DNA from: Chloroherpeton thalassium ATCC 35110
GTDB taxonomy: Bacteria > Bacteroidota > Chlorobiia > Chlorobiales > Chloroherpetonaceae
Assembly (NCBI RefSeq): GCF_000020525.1
Contig: NC_011026.1
Coordinates: 1,222,001-1,286,000, forward strand
DNA: 64,000 nucleotides
Reading direction: 5' to 3'
The translations under genes were made by a program, and so were the position numbers. Below are positions 47,629 through 56,645 of the stretch, piece after piece; the first letter of the stretch is position 1; each line of letters begins with the position of its first letter. The notes below the pieces were generated by a model, which was not told the DNA's origin, searched no databases, and saw only the letters and a list, made by a program, of their open reading frames with translations.

Positions 47629-50600
47629 TTATCCTTTCAAAATTTTTTCAACCAAGCCATCAATTTCTTGGAAGCGGAGTTGCAAGTTTTGTCGAATGGT
47701 TTTGCGCACGCGTCCCAGCGCGTTAGGCGAAAGGTCGGCGTTGAGGTAGTTTTTCAAAATAACTTCGTGAACTTCGGCGGCGCACGCGTTGCCTTGAGCC
47801 GCCAATTCTTGGTGGGCGTTGTTTCCCGCGTCGTACTTCGGCAGCGGCAGCTCTAAGATTTTTTTATGAATATGGCGTTCTCCAAATAAACCTCTGCTCT
47901 GAAATGCTTTTATCGCTTGATTGGCGTAGCCGCTGTTCAAATAGCTGGCTAAATAAGCCGCCTCATCGGGATTGTCTGTGGCGAACCAAAAAGTTTTGCA
48001 GTCAATGATAAATTCAAAATCAAAGTGCGTTCTATCAATCACAACTGCGCTCGCGTCTTTTGCAGAAGCAGTATAGAGAATAAGGTGACGTGTATTTAAG
48101 TTTTGATCAGTCAGTTTCTTTTGCCAGTTCAAATAATCGTAGATCGAAATGGTTTTATTTCTTTCGGTTTTATGTTTTTCCCAATCTTCTTCGGCTTGTT
48201 TGAACCAGTTTGACGTTTCCAATAATCCCGATTCCAGAAGCTCGCGTTCGTTTCTCAAAGCAATTCTTCGCGTTTTGGTTTCGCCAACTTCAACGCTCTC
48301 GATTTCGATCGGCAAAAGCACCAAAAGCGGATTGATGAGCCCGAACGGCACGATGTTTCTGGCCAGCGCTGTTCGGAAGAGGAATTTTGTTTGAACATGG
48401 CCTTCCAGCGAGAGCTGTTTCCAAGGCGCTTTGGCTTCTTGAAATTTTGACGATTTGACAAACAAGAGCTCGTAGTCGGTGAGGTCGCCTTCGATGTGTT
48501 GGGCTACATCGATGAAGAAAAACGGGCGAGGATAAATGGTTGCGCCGTTTTTGAAATGCGTCGCATAAAAGCTTTGCTTGCCGGAAGCCGTTATTTTTTC
48601 TTGTGTTAGCGCACTTGGGGAGTGTTTGGCAGTTGAAAGTCTTGCGTAGTGCCAGCGGGTTTCGCGAAGCTGAAGCGCGCTTTCAACTTCCGCCAGATGG
48701 CAGTTGGGCGTTTCGAACTTGCCGGAAATGACTTTGCCCGCGATGCCCGTTTCGGGAATGGCGCGCTCGTGCGATTTGTCGTCGGCGTTCAGGTGTTCGG
48801 GAAGCGATTCGGCAAAAAGCACCGCTGCCGGCACATTGAACAGCGGCGAAACATTCGACAAATCCCAAACTTGCGAGAGCCGAAAGCCTTTGGCCTTGCC
48901 GGAGCGCGTGCTCTCGTGCTGGTCGGCGCTCAGAAAACTGCGCGGCATCACGAAGGCAAGCTGGGCGCCGGGCTTCATAAAATAGCCGGTGCTATGCGCC
49001 AGAAAAATCGCGGCAAGTTCCAAATGGGGCATGTTGGCGGTGGAAGTGGCCAGGCCATAGCGCGAGGCCAGCGTAGAAAGCTCATTTTGATATTCGGCGT
49101 TGGAGACATCGGAATAAGTCAGCCAGGGCGGATTGCCGACCACAATGTCAAATTGCCCTTTAAGGAAAAACGGCTTATAGAGATTGAGCAAAATGAACGC
49201 CCAAATGCTATCGCGCCCTTCTTCTTTGGCGGTTTTGAGCGCTTTATAAATGCCGTAGAAATCGTCGGCATGAAGCCGCGCCTCGTTGCCCAATTTTCCG
49301 ACAAAGCTTTTGCTGAAAATCTCGTGGCGCAGTTCGGCTTGGCCTTGTGTGCGCAGGGCGAGGTCGTCGGAAAAGCGAACGGCGCTATCGAAAAGCGAGT
49401 GTTTTTCAAACACGTCTTTCATGAGCTTGTACTTTCGACTATCGACCATCACATGATAGTTTTGGCCAAAAAGCTCGGTTGTGCCTTCGGGCAAAAGCAG
49501 CGTGTTGGCCAAAAATACATTGAGCGCAACGGGTTTGCCGGCCTTGCGAATGCTTTTGCCGAGCGAAACGAGCAGCGTGGTTTTGGCAATTTGAACCGAA
49601 AGCGGATGCACATCGATGCCTTGCACCTGCGCGGTGAGCTGATCGGCGGAAAGGTGCGGAAATTGATTGCGCAAGCGTTGCACCGCCGCGCGCAAAAACG
49701 AACCGCTGCCGCAAGCGGGGTCAAGAATCTTGCTATCTTCGCGGATGGGCAAATCTTCGAGAACGAGTTCGCAAAGCCAGTCGGGCGTGTAGTATTCGCC
49801 GAGCGCGTGGCGGGTTTCAATATCGATGAGTTCTTGATAAACGCCTTTCAAAATATCCTCGCGCACGTCGGAAAAATCATAATCGGCAAGTTTTTCGGTA
49901 ATGTCGCGAAACATGGATTTGAGCGCGCTGAAATGCGTGTCGGTTGCAATCCAGTGGAAGAAATCGTCTTCGACAAAGCGCAAGATGTTGTGTTCGTGAA
50001 AAGCCTTGCCGTTTAAGACGGTTTGCAGCGCGTTGGTATCGGGCAGTTTTTGCGGCGAAATGACCGTGAAAGCCAAGAGTTTGGCAAACGCGCTAAGATA
50101 AGTGTGAATGAAAAAGATGTCGTCGGAATCGCGAAAATTGCCATAAGCAAGAGAAAGAAATCGCCGCCATTCGTTGTAGGCCGTTTGCACGTCGGATTTT
50201 TGCGAAATGTCGGGCAAATAAGCTTTCATGGTTTTCATGGCACGGGAAAAAAGGCCGGAGTCCGCGCCGAAGTCGATCACGATGCTGGCAAGTGTGGGGC
50301 GTTCGGGCTGCGACTTGAAAAGATAGCGATCGAGGAAAAGCGGAAACTCCGCGAAGTTCTCTTCAGCCAACACGAAGGAATCCGTTTTCTTGAGTTCGAT
50401 GTCTTCAGCCGCCACGCGCAAATTGCCGAGCAGCAAGGTTCGCGTAATGCGATTGTAGATGCGCCATTCCGCGCCATCGGTGGAAATGAGCGTAAAGTCG
50501 TCCTCGCTTCCCGCACCGAGATTTCCGGCCAAATATTCCTTGAGTTGATCTTCGGCATGTGCGCCCGTGCGGCGAAGGTCTTTTTCCCATTCGATAATCA

Positions 50601-50832
50601 CGCGGTTGTATTGGGTGTCGGCCTTGCCGGTTTTCAATCGGTGGCGAAGCGGAATGTTGAAGATCGTTTTTTCCGCGCCCAGCGTCATTTGCCCGATGAT
50701 GTGTTGGGCGTCCGGGTCGTCTTGGAAAAGTTGGGTAATGAAGCGGATAAAATGTTCCTTTTTGGCCGATTCGGTGTTGGCGTGCCGAATGCCTTGGAAA
50801 TAGTCGCCGATGAGCTCAGGAGAAAAGTGCAT
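47629..50832 (-). CDS. Solitary type IIG-like restriction-modification protein
   Basis: A 1067-residue protein combining an N-terminal part that may be a PD-(D/E)xK nuclease (VIIEWEKDLR, near residues 78-87, weak evidence), a helical connector, a gamma-class N6-adenine methyltransferase with GEYYTPDWL (345-353), motif I DPACGSGSF (371-379) and motif IV NPPWLTYSD (567-575), and a long C-terminal region that should read the target. Type IIG enzymes cut and methylate from one chain. No separate S or R gene lies nearby. The recognition sequence cannot be predicted from the sequence alone. Confidence 0.82.
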   Translation of the reverse strand: MHFSPELIGDYFQGIRHANTESAKKEHFIRFITQLFQDDPDAQHIIGQMTLGAEKTIFNIPLRHRLKTGKADTQYNRVIIEWEKDLRRTGAHAEDQLKEYLAGNLGAGSEDDFTLISTDGAEWRIYNRITRTLLLGNLRVAAEDIELKKTDSFVLAEENFAEFPLFLDRYLFKSQPERPTLASIVIDFGADSGLFSRAMKTMKAYLPDISQKSDVQTAYNEWRRFLSLAYGNFRDSDDIFFIHTYLSAFAKLLAFTVISPQKLPDTNALQTVLNGKAFHEHNILRFVEDDFFHWIATDTHFSALKSMFRDITEKLADYDFSDVREDILKGVYQELIDIETRHALGEYYTPDWLCELVLEDLPIREDSKILDPACGSGSFLRAAVQRLRNQFPHLSADQLTAQVQGIDVHPLSVQIAKTTLLVSLGKSIRKAGKPVALNVFLANTLLLPEGTTELFGQNYHVMVDSRKYKLMKDVFEKHSLFDSAVRFSDDLALRTQGQAELRHEIFSKSFVGKLGNEARLHADDFYGIYKALKTAKEEGRDSIWAFILLNLYKPFFLKGQFDIVVGNPPWLTYSDVSNAEYQNELSTLASRYGLATSTANMPHLELAAIFLAHSTGYFMKPGAQLAFVMPRSFLSADQHESTRSGKAKGFRLSQVWDLSNVSPLFNVPAAVLFAESLPEHLNADDKSHERAIPETGIAGKVISGKFETPNCHLAEVESALQLRETRWHYARLSTAKHSPSALTQEKITASGKQSFYATHFKNGATIYPRPFFFIDVAQHIEGDLTDYELLFVKSSKFQEAKAPWKQLSLEGHVQTKFLFRTALARNIVPFGLINPLLVLLPIEIESVEVGETKTRRIALRNERELLESGLLETSNWFKQAEEDWEKHKTERNKTISIYDYLNWQKKLTDQNLNTRHLILYTASAKDASAVVIDRTHFDFEFIIDCKTFWFATDNPDEAAYLASYLNSGYANQAIKAFQSRGLFGERHIHKKILELPLPKYDAGNNAHQELAAQGNACAAEVHEVILKNYLNADLSPNALGRVRKTIRQNLQLRFQEIDGLVEKILKG

Positions 50833-51368
50833 AGTGTTCGACTCAACTGATAAAAAAAATCAATATAAAAATCTCTGGCGTAAGTCTCGTGCCAAATAGC
50901 GGCGGTTTCCGGTCATGATCAGTTGCATGACGGCGCGCTTGGCTGCGCTCGCCAGGATGTGCGTTCTCTGCGATTTCTCAATGATAATCAAGCTGGCGAT
51001 GGCGAAGTGAACGAAAGGTGAACAAGCTTTTCAGGAACGCATCTTGTTTTCGCTAAATGGAGCAAATCGGCAAGCTATTCTCGTAGCGAGTCGCTTTGAA
51101 TTTTTGCGCGTGTTGGAAACGCTTGGGTGTGCGCGGGTAAACGGTTTGGTTGGGCCCCAATTGGCAGTTGAAAAAAAGTTTGGCAAAGAGGCTTTCCATG
51201 ATGCGAAATGTCTCGCCTAACTATTTTTTTTGATTGAAATCCACAAAAAGAAAAAGGTTCTATCGATAGGGGATTTGAAGCGCATTTGCCAAAGCAAAAT
51301 CTTTCCACTATTATTTGCACGGATTTGAGCTGAAGAAAAACGAGAGTTACTATAAAACCGTCAATTTT
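50833..51368. other. Spacer between type IIG gene and DUF454 gene
   Basis: About 535 bases with no gene I can support on either strand. No tRNA, terminator with a T run or repeat is evident. Confidence 0.35.
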
Positions 51369-51773
51369 ATGAGAACAGAAAAAGTGATCCGATTCATTTA
51401 TGTGGCGCTTGGTTCGATTTTCGTGGCGCTGGCAATTTTGGGAATATTTCTTCCACTGCTTCCCACAACACCGTTTCTTTTGCTTGCCGCCGCTTGTTAT
51501 GCAAAGGGTTCAGCGCGTTTTTACGAGTGGCTCATCGAGCACAAATGGCTGGGCCCGTATGTCAAGCCGTTTCGTTCAGGCAAAGGCATGCCGCTGCGCG
51601 CTAAGGTGGTGACGCTGGCGCTGATGTGGCTGGCAATGTCAACCTCCGCGATTTTTTTCATCGAGCCGATTTCTCTTATCGCAACGATGGCAGCAGTTGG
51701 CATTGGCGTTACGATTTACTTGCTTCGAATGCCGACATTTCAGCTCTCGGAATCCGAAGTTGAAGCGGGATAA
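51369..51773 (+). CDS. DUF454/YbaN-family inner-membrane protein
   Basis: A 134-residue membrane protein with the YbaN pattern: FIYVALGSIFVALAILGIFLP, LPTTPFLLLAAACYAKGSARFYEWLI, then a charged PFRSGKGMPLRAKV loop and two more hydrophobic helices. Function is unknown across the family. The frame opens at 51315, but conserved start MRTEKVIRFIYVALG is at 51369. Its last 34 bases overlap those of the convergent plsC-like gene. Confidence 0.82.
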   Translation: MRTEKVIRFIYVALGSIFVALAILGIFLPLLPTTPFLLLAAACYAKGSARFYEWLIEHKWLGPYVKPFRSGKGMPLRAKVVTLALMWLAMSTSAIFFIEPISLIATMAAVGIGVTIYLLRMPTFQLSESEVEAG

Positions 51774-52498
51774 GCGTTTGCAGCAGCCTGCGTGTGTTTT
51801 TTGTGTGTGTTGAAAATGACTTGAAACGCCGCCTGCTGAAGTTTGTCTGCGTTGCGATGATCGTCGTTTGTGAGTTGGATGGGTTTATCGATCACCAAGG
51901 TGATCGTGCCACTATGAATTTTCAAGCTGTTTTTTTCAGCAATCAAATGGCTATTGAGGATCGTGACAGGCAAAACGGGAAGCCCGGTTCTTGAAGCAAG
52001 CAAAAACGCCCCGCGCTTGAACGGCTGGATCGACCCATCAATGGCGCGCGTGCCATCGGCGAAAAGATGAACCGACTTGCCATCGCGCAATTTTTCCTCT
52101 GCCCGCAACAAGCTTTTGAGCGCTTCTTTGGTGTGGCCGCGCTTAATCAAAATAAAATCTCCGTAGCGCAACGACCAGCCAAAAACGGGAATTTTCCCAA
52201 GTTCTTCTTTTGCAATGAGTCGCAAATTCAAGTTCATGGCCACGAGCATGGCTGGAATATCGGCCATGCCGGCGTGATTGCTCACCACCACATAAACGCC
52301 GTCGGGTGAATAATTTTCTGCACCGATAATCTTGAGCCTGATGCCCAGCAAGCGCAGGCAGCCTTCACTCCAAATTTGGGAAATTTTGTGATAGACCTTG
52401 CCGCTTCCATCGACAAGGCCGGCAAGAATCGACGCTAACGACAGAATAAAGGTATATGGAAAAACAATGAGGATGAAAATGAGCGTTTGAATGGTCAT
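51740..52498 (-). CDS. 1-acyl-glycerol-3-phosphate acyltransferase (PlsC family)
   Basis: A 252-residue membrane-bound acyltransferase that makes phosphatidic acid from lysophosphatidic acid. The NHx4D catalytic motif is at residues 74-80 (NHAGMAD), the second region GDFILIKRG, and the third FADGTRAIDG replaces the usual EGTRS, as in many lysophosphatidate acyltransferases. An N-terminal membrane helix precedes it. Ends overlap the convergent DUF454 gene. Confidence 0.88.
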   Translation of the reverse strand: MTIQTLIFILIVFPYTFILSLASILAGLVDGSGKVYHKISQIWSEGCLRLLGIRLKIIGAENYSPDGVYVVVSNHAGMADIPAMLVAMNLNLRLIAKEELGKIPVFGWSLRYGDFILIKRGHTKEALKSLLRAEEKLRDGKSVHLFADGTRAIDGSIQPFKRGAFLLASRTGLPVLPVTILNSHLIAEKNSLKIHSGTITLVIDKPIQLTNDDHRNADKLQQAAFQVIFNTHKKHTQAAANAYPASTSDSES

Positions 52499-52553
52499 TG
52501 TAGAAACCCGTGTGATGAATCGTTGAACAGCGTTCTTTCAAGTAAACTAACCC

Positions 52554-53234
52554 TCATTGAATGTAATTTGCGATCGTTTCTTCGAGCTGCGTGAGATTTT
52601 CCACGACAAGCGTCGGTTGAATTTCCCACGGATCAAAAGTGATGTCAGGCGAGCGTTTTACCCAAACCGAGAGGAGGCCTGCGGAAATAGCGCCAATCAC
52701 ATCAAACGGATTGCTGGAAATGAGCCATGTTTCGGTGTTCCGCGATTTTGTGCGCCGCAAAAAGTGGCAATACACGGCAGGGTTGGGTTTGTAAGTTCTG
52801 ATTTCATCCACGCTAATCACATCTTGAAAATAGCCTAAAATGCCAGCGCCGGCCAGCAATTGCGAGACATCTTCAGTTAGGCCATTTGAAAACGCAAACA
52901 TTCTCGCCCCGATGGCGTCTAAAGTGGTCAATCCTTGTTTGGCCTCAGGAAAAGCCGGCAATTGTTTGTAAGCTTCCATAAGCGCATCTTTTGTCGCTTC
53001 TGATAGCGGGGCTTTGAAATGATTGGAAGCCGCTTCAAGCGCCTGGCGAGTGCAAAGATTGAAATTTTGATAATTTTGCATCAGGCCGCGCCGAAAGGAA
53101 TATTCAAGCTGTTTTTCACGCCAAAAATGGCTAAACGCAACAGCTTCATCGCCAAGGTGTTGGGTTAAAGCCGCAACAACGCTGGTTGTATCGATCAGCG
53201 TGCCATAAACATCAAATGCAAGAGTGAGAGCCAT
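52554..53234 (-). CDS. HAD-family (S)-2-haloacid dehalogenase-like hydrolase
   Basis: A 226-residue HAD protein. Asp8 in FDVYGTLIDT is the nucleophile, SNG is the second motif, and SSNPFDVIGAISAGL is the fourth, with the L-2-haloacid dehalogenase style of spacing. Helical cap is between residues 15 and 95. These enzymes remove halide from short 2-haloacids, but many act on other small phosphates or acids, so substrate is not settled. Confidence 0.85.
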   Translation of the reverse strand: MALTLAFDVYGTLIDTTSVVAALTQHLGDEAVAFSHFWREKQLEYSFRRGLMQNYQNFNLCTRQALEAASNHFKAPLSEATKDALMEAYKQLPAFPEAKQGLTTLDAIGARMFAFSNGLTEDVSQLLAGAGILGYFQDVISVDEIRTYKPNPAVYCHFLRRTKSRNTETWLISSNPFDVIGAISAGLLSVWVKRSPDITFDPWEIQPTLVVENLTQLEETIANYIQ

Positions 53235-53538
53235 AAGTTAATTTTGATTAGGGTTGTTACAGCCATAAAAATAAGAATTTATTTAGAATTCTTATTGAGC
53301 GCGTGTTGATTCCTTTTTTTGCGGATTTCTTGTGCACAACTTGCTATTTCAATTTAAAGCTATTATGATTCTTTTCGAATGCCGCGCATCACAGTGCATT
53401 GAAATTTCCATAAAGCGTGCCGGTCTGTGCCAAGTTTTGCTTTGGTTGCAAAAAGAAATATTTTCAAGAAGGAACAGCGCTGATTAGCAGCAGCTTATAA
53501 ACCTGCTCCTTATAATCGCTCATAAACTCCTTTACGCT
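53235..53538. other. Spacer upstream of hprK
   Basis: About 300 bases between divergent genes; it should hold both promoters. I see no small gene, and no HPF gene, which often precedes hprK in other bacteria. Confidence 0.35.
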
Positions 53539-54561
53539 ATGGATTTTAAGAAAAAGCCGATAAAAAAGAAGTCTATCACAGTTGCGTACTTTTATGAGCA
53601 TCTCAGCTCGCGACTCAGTATCAAACTTAAAAAGCTAAATCAGGTTGATGAAGAAAAGCGCAAAATTTATGAGCGCGATATTCATCGGCCAGGCCTTGCG
53701 CTTGCGGGATTTACCAATCTTTTTACATATCGGCGTGTTCAAGTTTTTGGCAACACCGAAACCTGGTTTTTGAATCATCTTGGGACGGAAGAGCGAAAGC
53801 AAGCGTTCAGCAATATTACGCGCTACAAAGTGCCGTGCATTATTGTCACCAACAACAATAAGCTCGATCCAGAATTGGTGGAAATGGCTACCGAAGCCGG
53901 CATTCCGCTCTACAGAACTTCTCACACAACAACCAAATTTATTTATCTCATTACCGATTTTCTGGACGATCAGTTTTGTCATTATCAGCATTATCATGGA
54001 TCGATGGTCGATGTGTATGGCGTGGGCATGTTTATTACCGGGCGAAGCGGTATTGGCAAATCGGAAGTTGCGCTGGACTTGATAGAACGCGGGCATCGGC
54101 TGGTGGCGGATGATTTGGTTGTTATTACGCGTAAGGGCGAATCGGTGTTGATGGCGTCGGGAACAGAGTTGGTTCGCCATTTTATGGAAATTCGCGGCTT
54201 GGGCATTATCGATGTGGAGGCCATGTTTGGCATTCGCGCGATTCGTCACCAAAAGCGTGTGGAAATTGTGGTAGAGCTGTTGGAATTTGAGCCAGGCAAA
54301 GAATTTGATAGAACGGGCTTGGAAAATAAATCGGTGGATATTTTGGGCGTCGAGGTGCCGCTGGTGCAGTTGCCTATTTATCCTGGAAAAAATATCACGG
54401 TAATTGCTGAGGTGGTGGCGTTAAATTATCTCCTCAAACATTATGGCTACGATGCCGCAGAAGAGTTTGATCGCCGAATTCAGCAGCAAATTGCGACTCG
54501 CGCGACGGTAAATAATCCAGCACAGCGTGCGGTGGAATATTTCGAACACGATTTTGAATAG
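53539..54561 (+). CDS. hprK: HPr kinase/phosphorylase HprK
   Basis: Phosphorylates and dephosphorylates Ser46 of HPr to link PTS to carbon control. The 340-residue protein has the catalytic His in HGSMVDVYGVG (His153), the P-loop GRSGIGKS (168-175), the acidic pair ADDL (190-193) and the signature FMEIRGLGIIDVEAMFG (215-231). All are intact. HPr is not in the window, but EI (ptsI) starts 8 kb away. No sugar permease is seen. Confidence 0.94.
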   Translation: MDFKKKPIKKKSITVAYFYEHLSSRLSIKLKKLNQVDEEKRKIYERDIHRPGLALAGFTNLFTYRRVQVFGNTETWFLNHLGTEERKQAFSNITRYKVPCIIVTNNNKLDPELVEMATEAGIPLYRTSHTTTKFIYLITDFLDDQFCHYQHYHGSMVDVYGVGMFITGRSGIGKSEVALDLIERGHRLVADDLVVITRKGESVLMASGTELVRHFMEIRGLGIIDVEAMFGIRAIRHQKRVEIVVELLEFEPGKEFDRTGLENKSVDILGVEVPLVQLPIYPGKNITVIAEVVALNYLLKHYGYDAAEEFDRRIQQQIATRATVNNPAQRAVEYFEHDFE

Positions 54562-54811
54562 CTTTTGTGAAAAAGTCCACATAATGCAAATGGCAGGAGC
54601 AATGGTGCTAAATTTTTTTCAGCCAGTTTGCCTCTGCCGTTTGCGCGCAACTTTCAAGTAGCAAATCTCGATTACACAACGCTTTCCCTGAATGAAGATC
54701 AACGGCGATTAAAAAATTACTAAATTCGCTATTTGGCGTGCCAAAAACACCAATGTGTGACTTGGCGCAAGCTGATTTTTTATTGATAAAACCTAACTTC
54801 TAATTTGTGGG

Positions 54812-55717
54812 GTGACTGGGGATTTTTTGAAGAAAAAAGAAAAAAAGACGGCGGTTGAACAAACAGGAAACGATTTGGTGGACTGCTTGATAGAAAACAA
54901 CGATGATAAATTGAAATCCTCAGCGGTGCAAGACATGGCGGATGCGATTCTGGATGAGCCGCTTTGCGACGATGACTCGGTTGGCCGGCAAAGCCAAGCA
55001 GTTCATACAGCAGCAGCCGAAGAGAGAAGTAAAGCAACGAAAAAAATAATTACGCATTCAGCATCCATCGATAGTCACGAACGGCTTGATATCAAGCAGC
55101 AGCTGGAAGCGCTGATTTTTAGCAGCGATGAGTCGTTGTCTGCAAAAATGATTTTAGCAGCCTTTGATGACGCGCGATTTTCTGAGGAACTCATTGATGA
55201 GCTGGTGCAAGAATTAAATCACGATTACGAAAAAACTGGGCGTGTTTTCAGAATCCGCAAAATTGCCGGCGGCTTTCGCTTTTTGACAGAGCCGGAGTTT
55301 CATTTTACCATACAGAAACTCATGCAGCCCAAATTGCAGCGGAGAATTTCCCAAGCTGGTCTGGAAACATTGGCTATTGTTGCGTATAAACAGCCGATTT
55401 CGAAAGCGGAAATCGAGGCGATTCGTGGGACGAATTCCGATTATGTTGTTAGAATGCTTTTGGAACGAAATTTGGTGAAGGTTTCAGGACGGGCGGAAAC
55501 CGTTGGAAAGCCATTGCTTTATAGCACAACCAAAGAATTTTTGGATTATTTTAGCCTGAGCTCGCTTTCTGATTTGCCAAAACCTCGTGAAATTCAGGAA
55601 TTAATGAAAGAAGCGGAGTCGCAAAGTTTGCTCAATGCCGAGCTTGAAGAGCGGGTTTCTTTGAAGTTGGCCAATGATGCAAAAGAGGAAGCCAAAAAGC
55701 AACGCCCAAAATACTGA
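54812..55717 (+). CDS. scpB: Segregation and condensation protein ScpB
   Basis: Part of the SMC-ScpAB condensin. The ~200-residue ScpB core begins at DIKQQLEALIFSSDESLS (about residue 93) and includes FRFLTEPEFHFTIQKLMQPK and LETLAIVAYKQPISKAEIEAIRGTNSDYVVRMLLERNLV with the winged-helix domains. An unusual ~90-residue charged N-terminal extension precedes it; the GTG start at 54812 is not certain, so part of this may not be translated. Followed after 34 bases by rluB. Confidence 0.9.
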   Translation: MTGDFLKKKEKKTAVEQTGNDLVDCLIENNDDKLKSSAVQDMADAILDEPLCDDDSVGRQSQAVHTAAAEERSKATKKIITHSASIDSHERLDIKQQLEALIFSSDESLSAKMILAAFDDARFSEELIDELVQELNHDYEKTGRVFRIRKIAGGFRFLTEPEFHFTIQKLMQPKLQRRISQAGLETLAIVAYKQPISKAEIEAIRGTNSDYVVRMLLERNLVKVSGRAETVGKPLLYSTTKEFLDYFSLSSLSDLPKPREIQELMKEAESQSLLNAELEERVSLKLANDAKEEAKKQRPKY

Positions 55718-55751
55718 CTGAATTTTATCAACTGTTTCTCTATTTGTTTGG

Positions 55752-56645
55752 ATGTCTCAAGTAAAAAAAGAAAAAGATCGGCCTGCTCCAAAAAGTGGTG
55801 TGCAGCGCAAACAAGAACCAACGCGCGCGTTTCTCAGGCGAAAAATTAAAACGGAACAAAACATAAACGACCCGATTATTCGGCTAAATAAATTTATCGC
55901 GCTTTGCGGAGAAGCGTCTCGCCGAAAAGCCGACGAGATGATCGAGCAAGGGGAAGTGATGGTGAATGGAAAGGTCGTTATGGAGCTTGGTTATAAAGTG
56001 GATCGTCGGGCAGACGAGGTGGTGGTAAATGGGAAAAAGCTTCACGAAAACACACAAAAAATTTATATCTTATTAAATAAACCAAAGGATGTGGTCACCA
56101 CGAGTTCTGATGAAAAATCACGCAAAACGGTGGTTGAACTGGTTGGTTTAAAAGATCGTGTTTTTCCAGTTGGGCGATTGGATCGAGACACGACGGGCGT
56201 TCTTCTACTAACAAATGACGGCGATTTAACTTACAGACTAACGCATCCGACATTTGGCGTCCAAAAGCAATATGTAGCCACACTTGACAAGAAAATTACC
56301 AGTGTCGATCTTCAAAACATCAAAAAAGGGTTTCGGTTAAAAGACACGGGTGAAAAAGTTTCCCCATGCAACGCAAGAATTTTAGATGATGGTTATACGA
56401 TATGGGTTGCCATTCATGAAGGAAAGAACCATCAGATTCACCGCATGTTTTGGTCGTTTGGTTATAACGTCAAAAAGTTGGTACGCGTTGCATATGGTGG
56501 CCTTGAAGTAGGCACGATGAGACGAGGGGAATGGCGATTTTTAACCCAACTTGAAGTTTCTAAGTTGTATAAGCAAGTTCAGTTGGAGGGTAAGCAGCGA
56601 ATTCAAAAAAATCAATCAACTCATAACAAGAAGGAGTCATTGTAA
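55752..56645 (+). CDS. rluB: Pseudouridine synthase, RsuA/RluB family
   Basis: Isomerises a uridine in ribosomal RNA. S4 RNA-binding domain (about residues 42-90, IRLNKFIALCGEASRRKADEM) followed by the synthase domain with catalytic Asp144 in GRLDRDTTGVLLLTNDGDL. RluB acts on 23S U2605; RsuA and RluE are related, so the exact site is not settled. A lysine-rich N-terminal 35 residues is added. The stop overlaps the next ATG (TAATG), so it is cotranscribed with the TPR gene. Confidence 0.87.
   Translation: MSQVKKEKDRPAPKSGVQRKQEPTRAFLRRKIKTEQNINDPIIRLNKFIALCGEASRRKADEMIEQGEVMVNGKVVMELGYKVDRRADEVVVNGKKLHENTQKIYILLNKPKDVVTTSSDEKSRKTVVELVGLKDRVFPVGRLDRDTTGVLLLTNDGDLTYRLTHPTFGVQKQYVATLDKKITSVDLQNIKKGFRLKDTGEKVSPCNARILDDGYTIWVAIHEGKNHQIHRMFWSFGYNVKKLVRVAYGGLEVGTMRRGEWRFLTQLEVSKLYKQVQLEGKQRIQKNQSTHNKKESL

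Noticed and set aside
48649-50016. Plus-strand 455-codon frame over the type IIG gene
   Set aside because: Antisense of the methyltransferase, with conserved motifs on the other strand; composition is typical of shadow frames.
51315-51368. Longer start for the DUF454 gene
   Set aside because: The 18 extra residues are charged and unlike the family start; the conserved start MRTEKVIRFIYVALG at 51369 is preferred.
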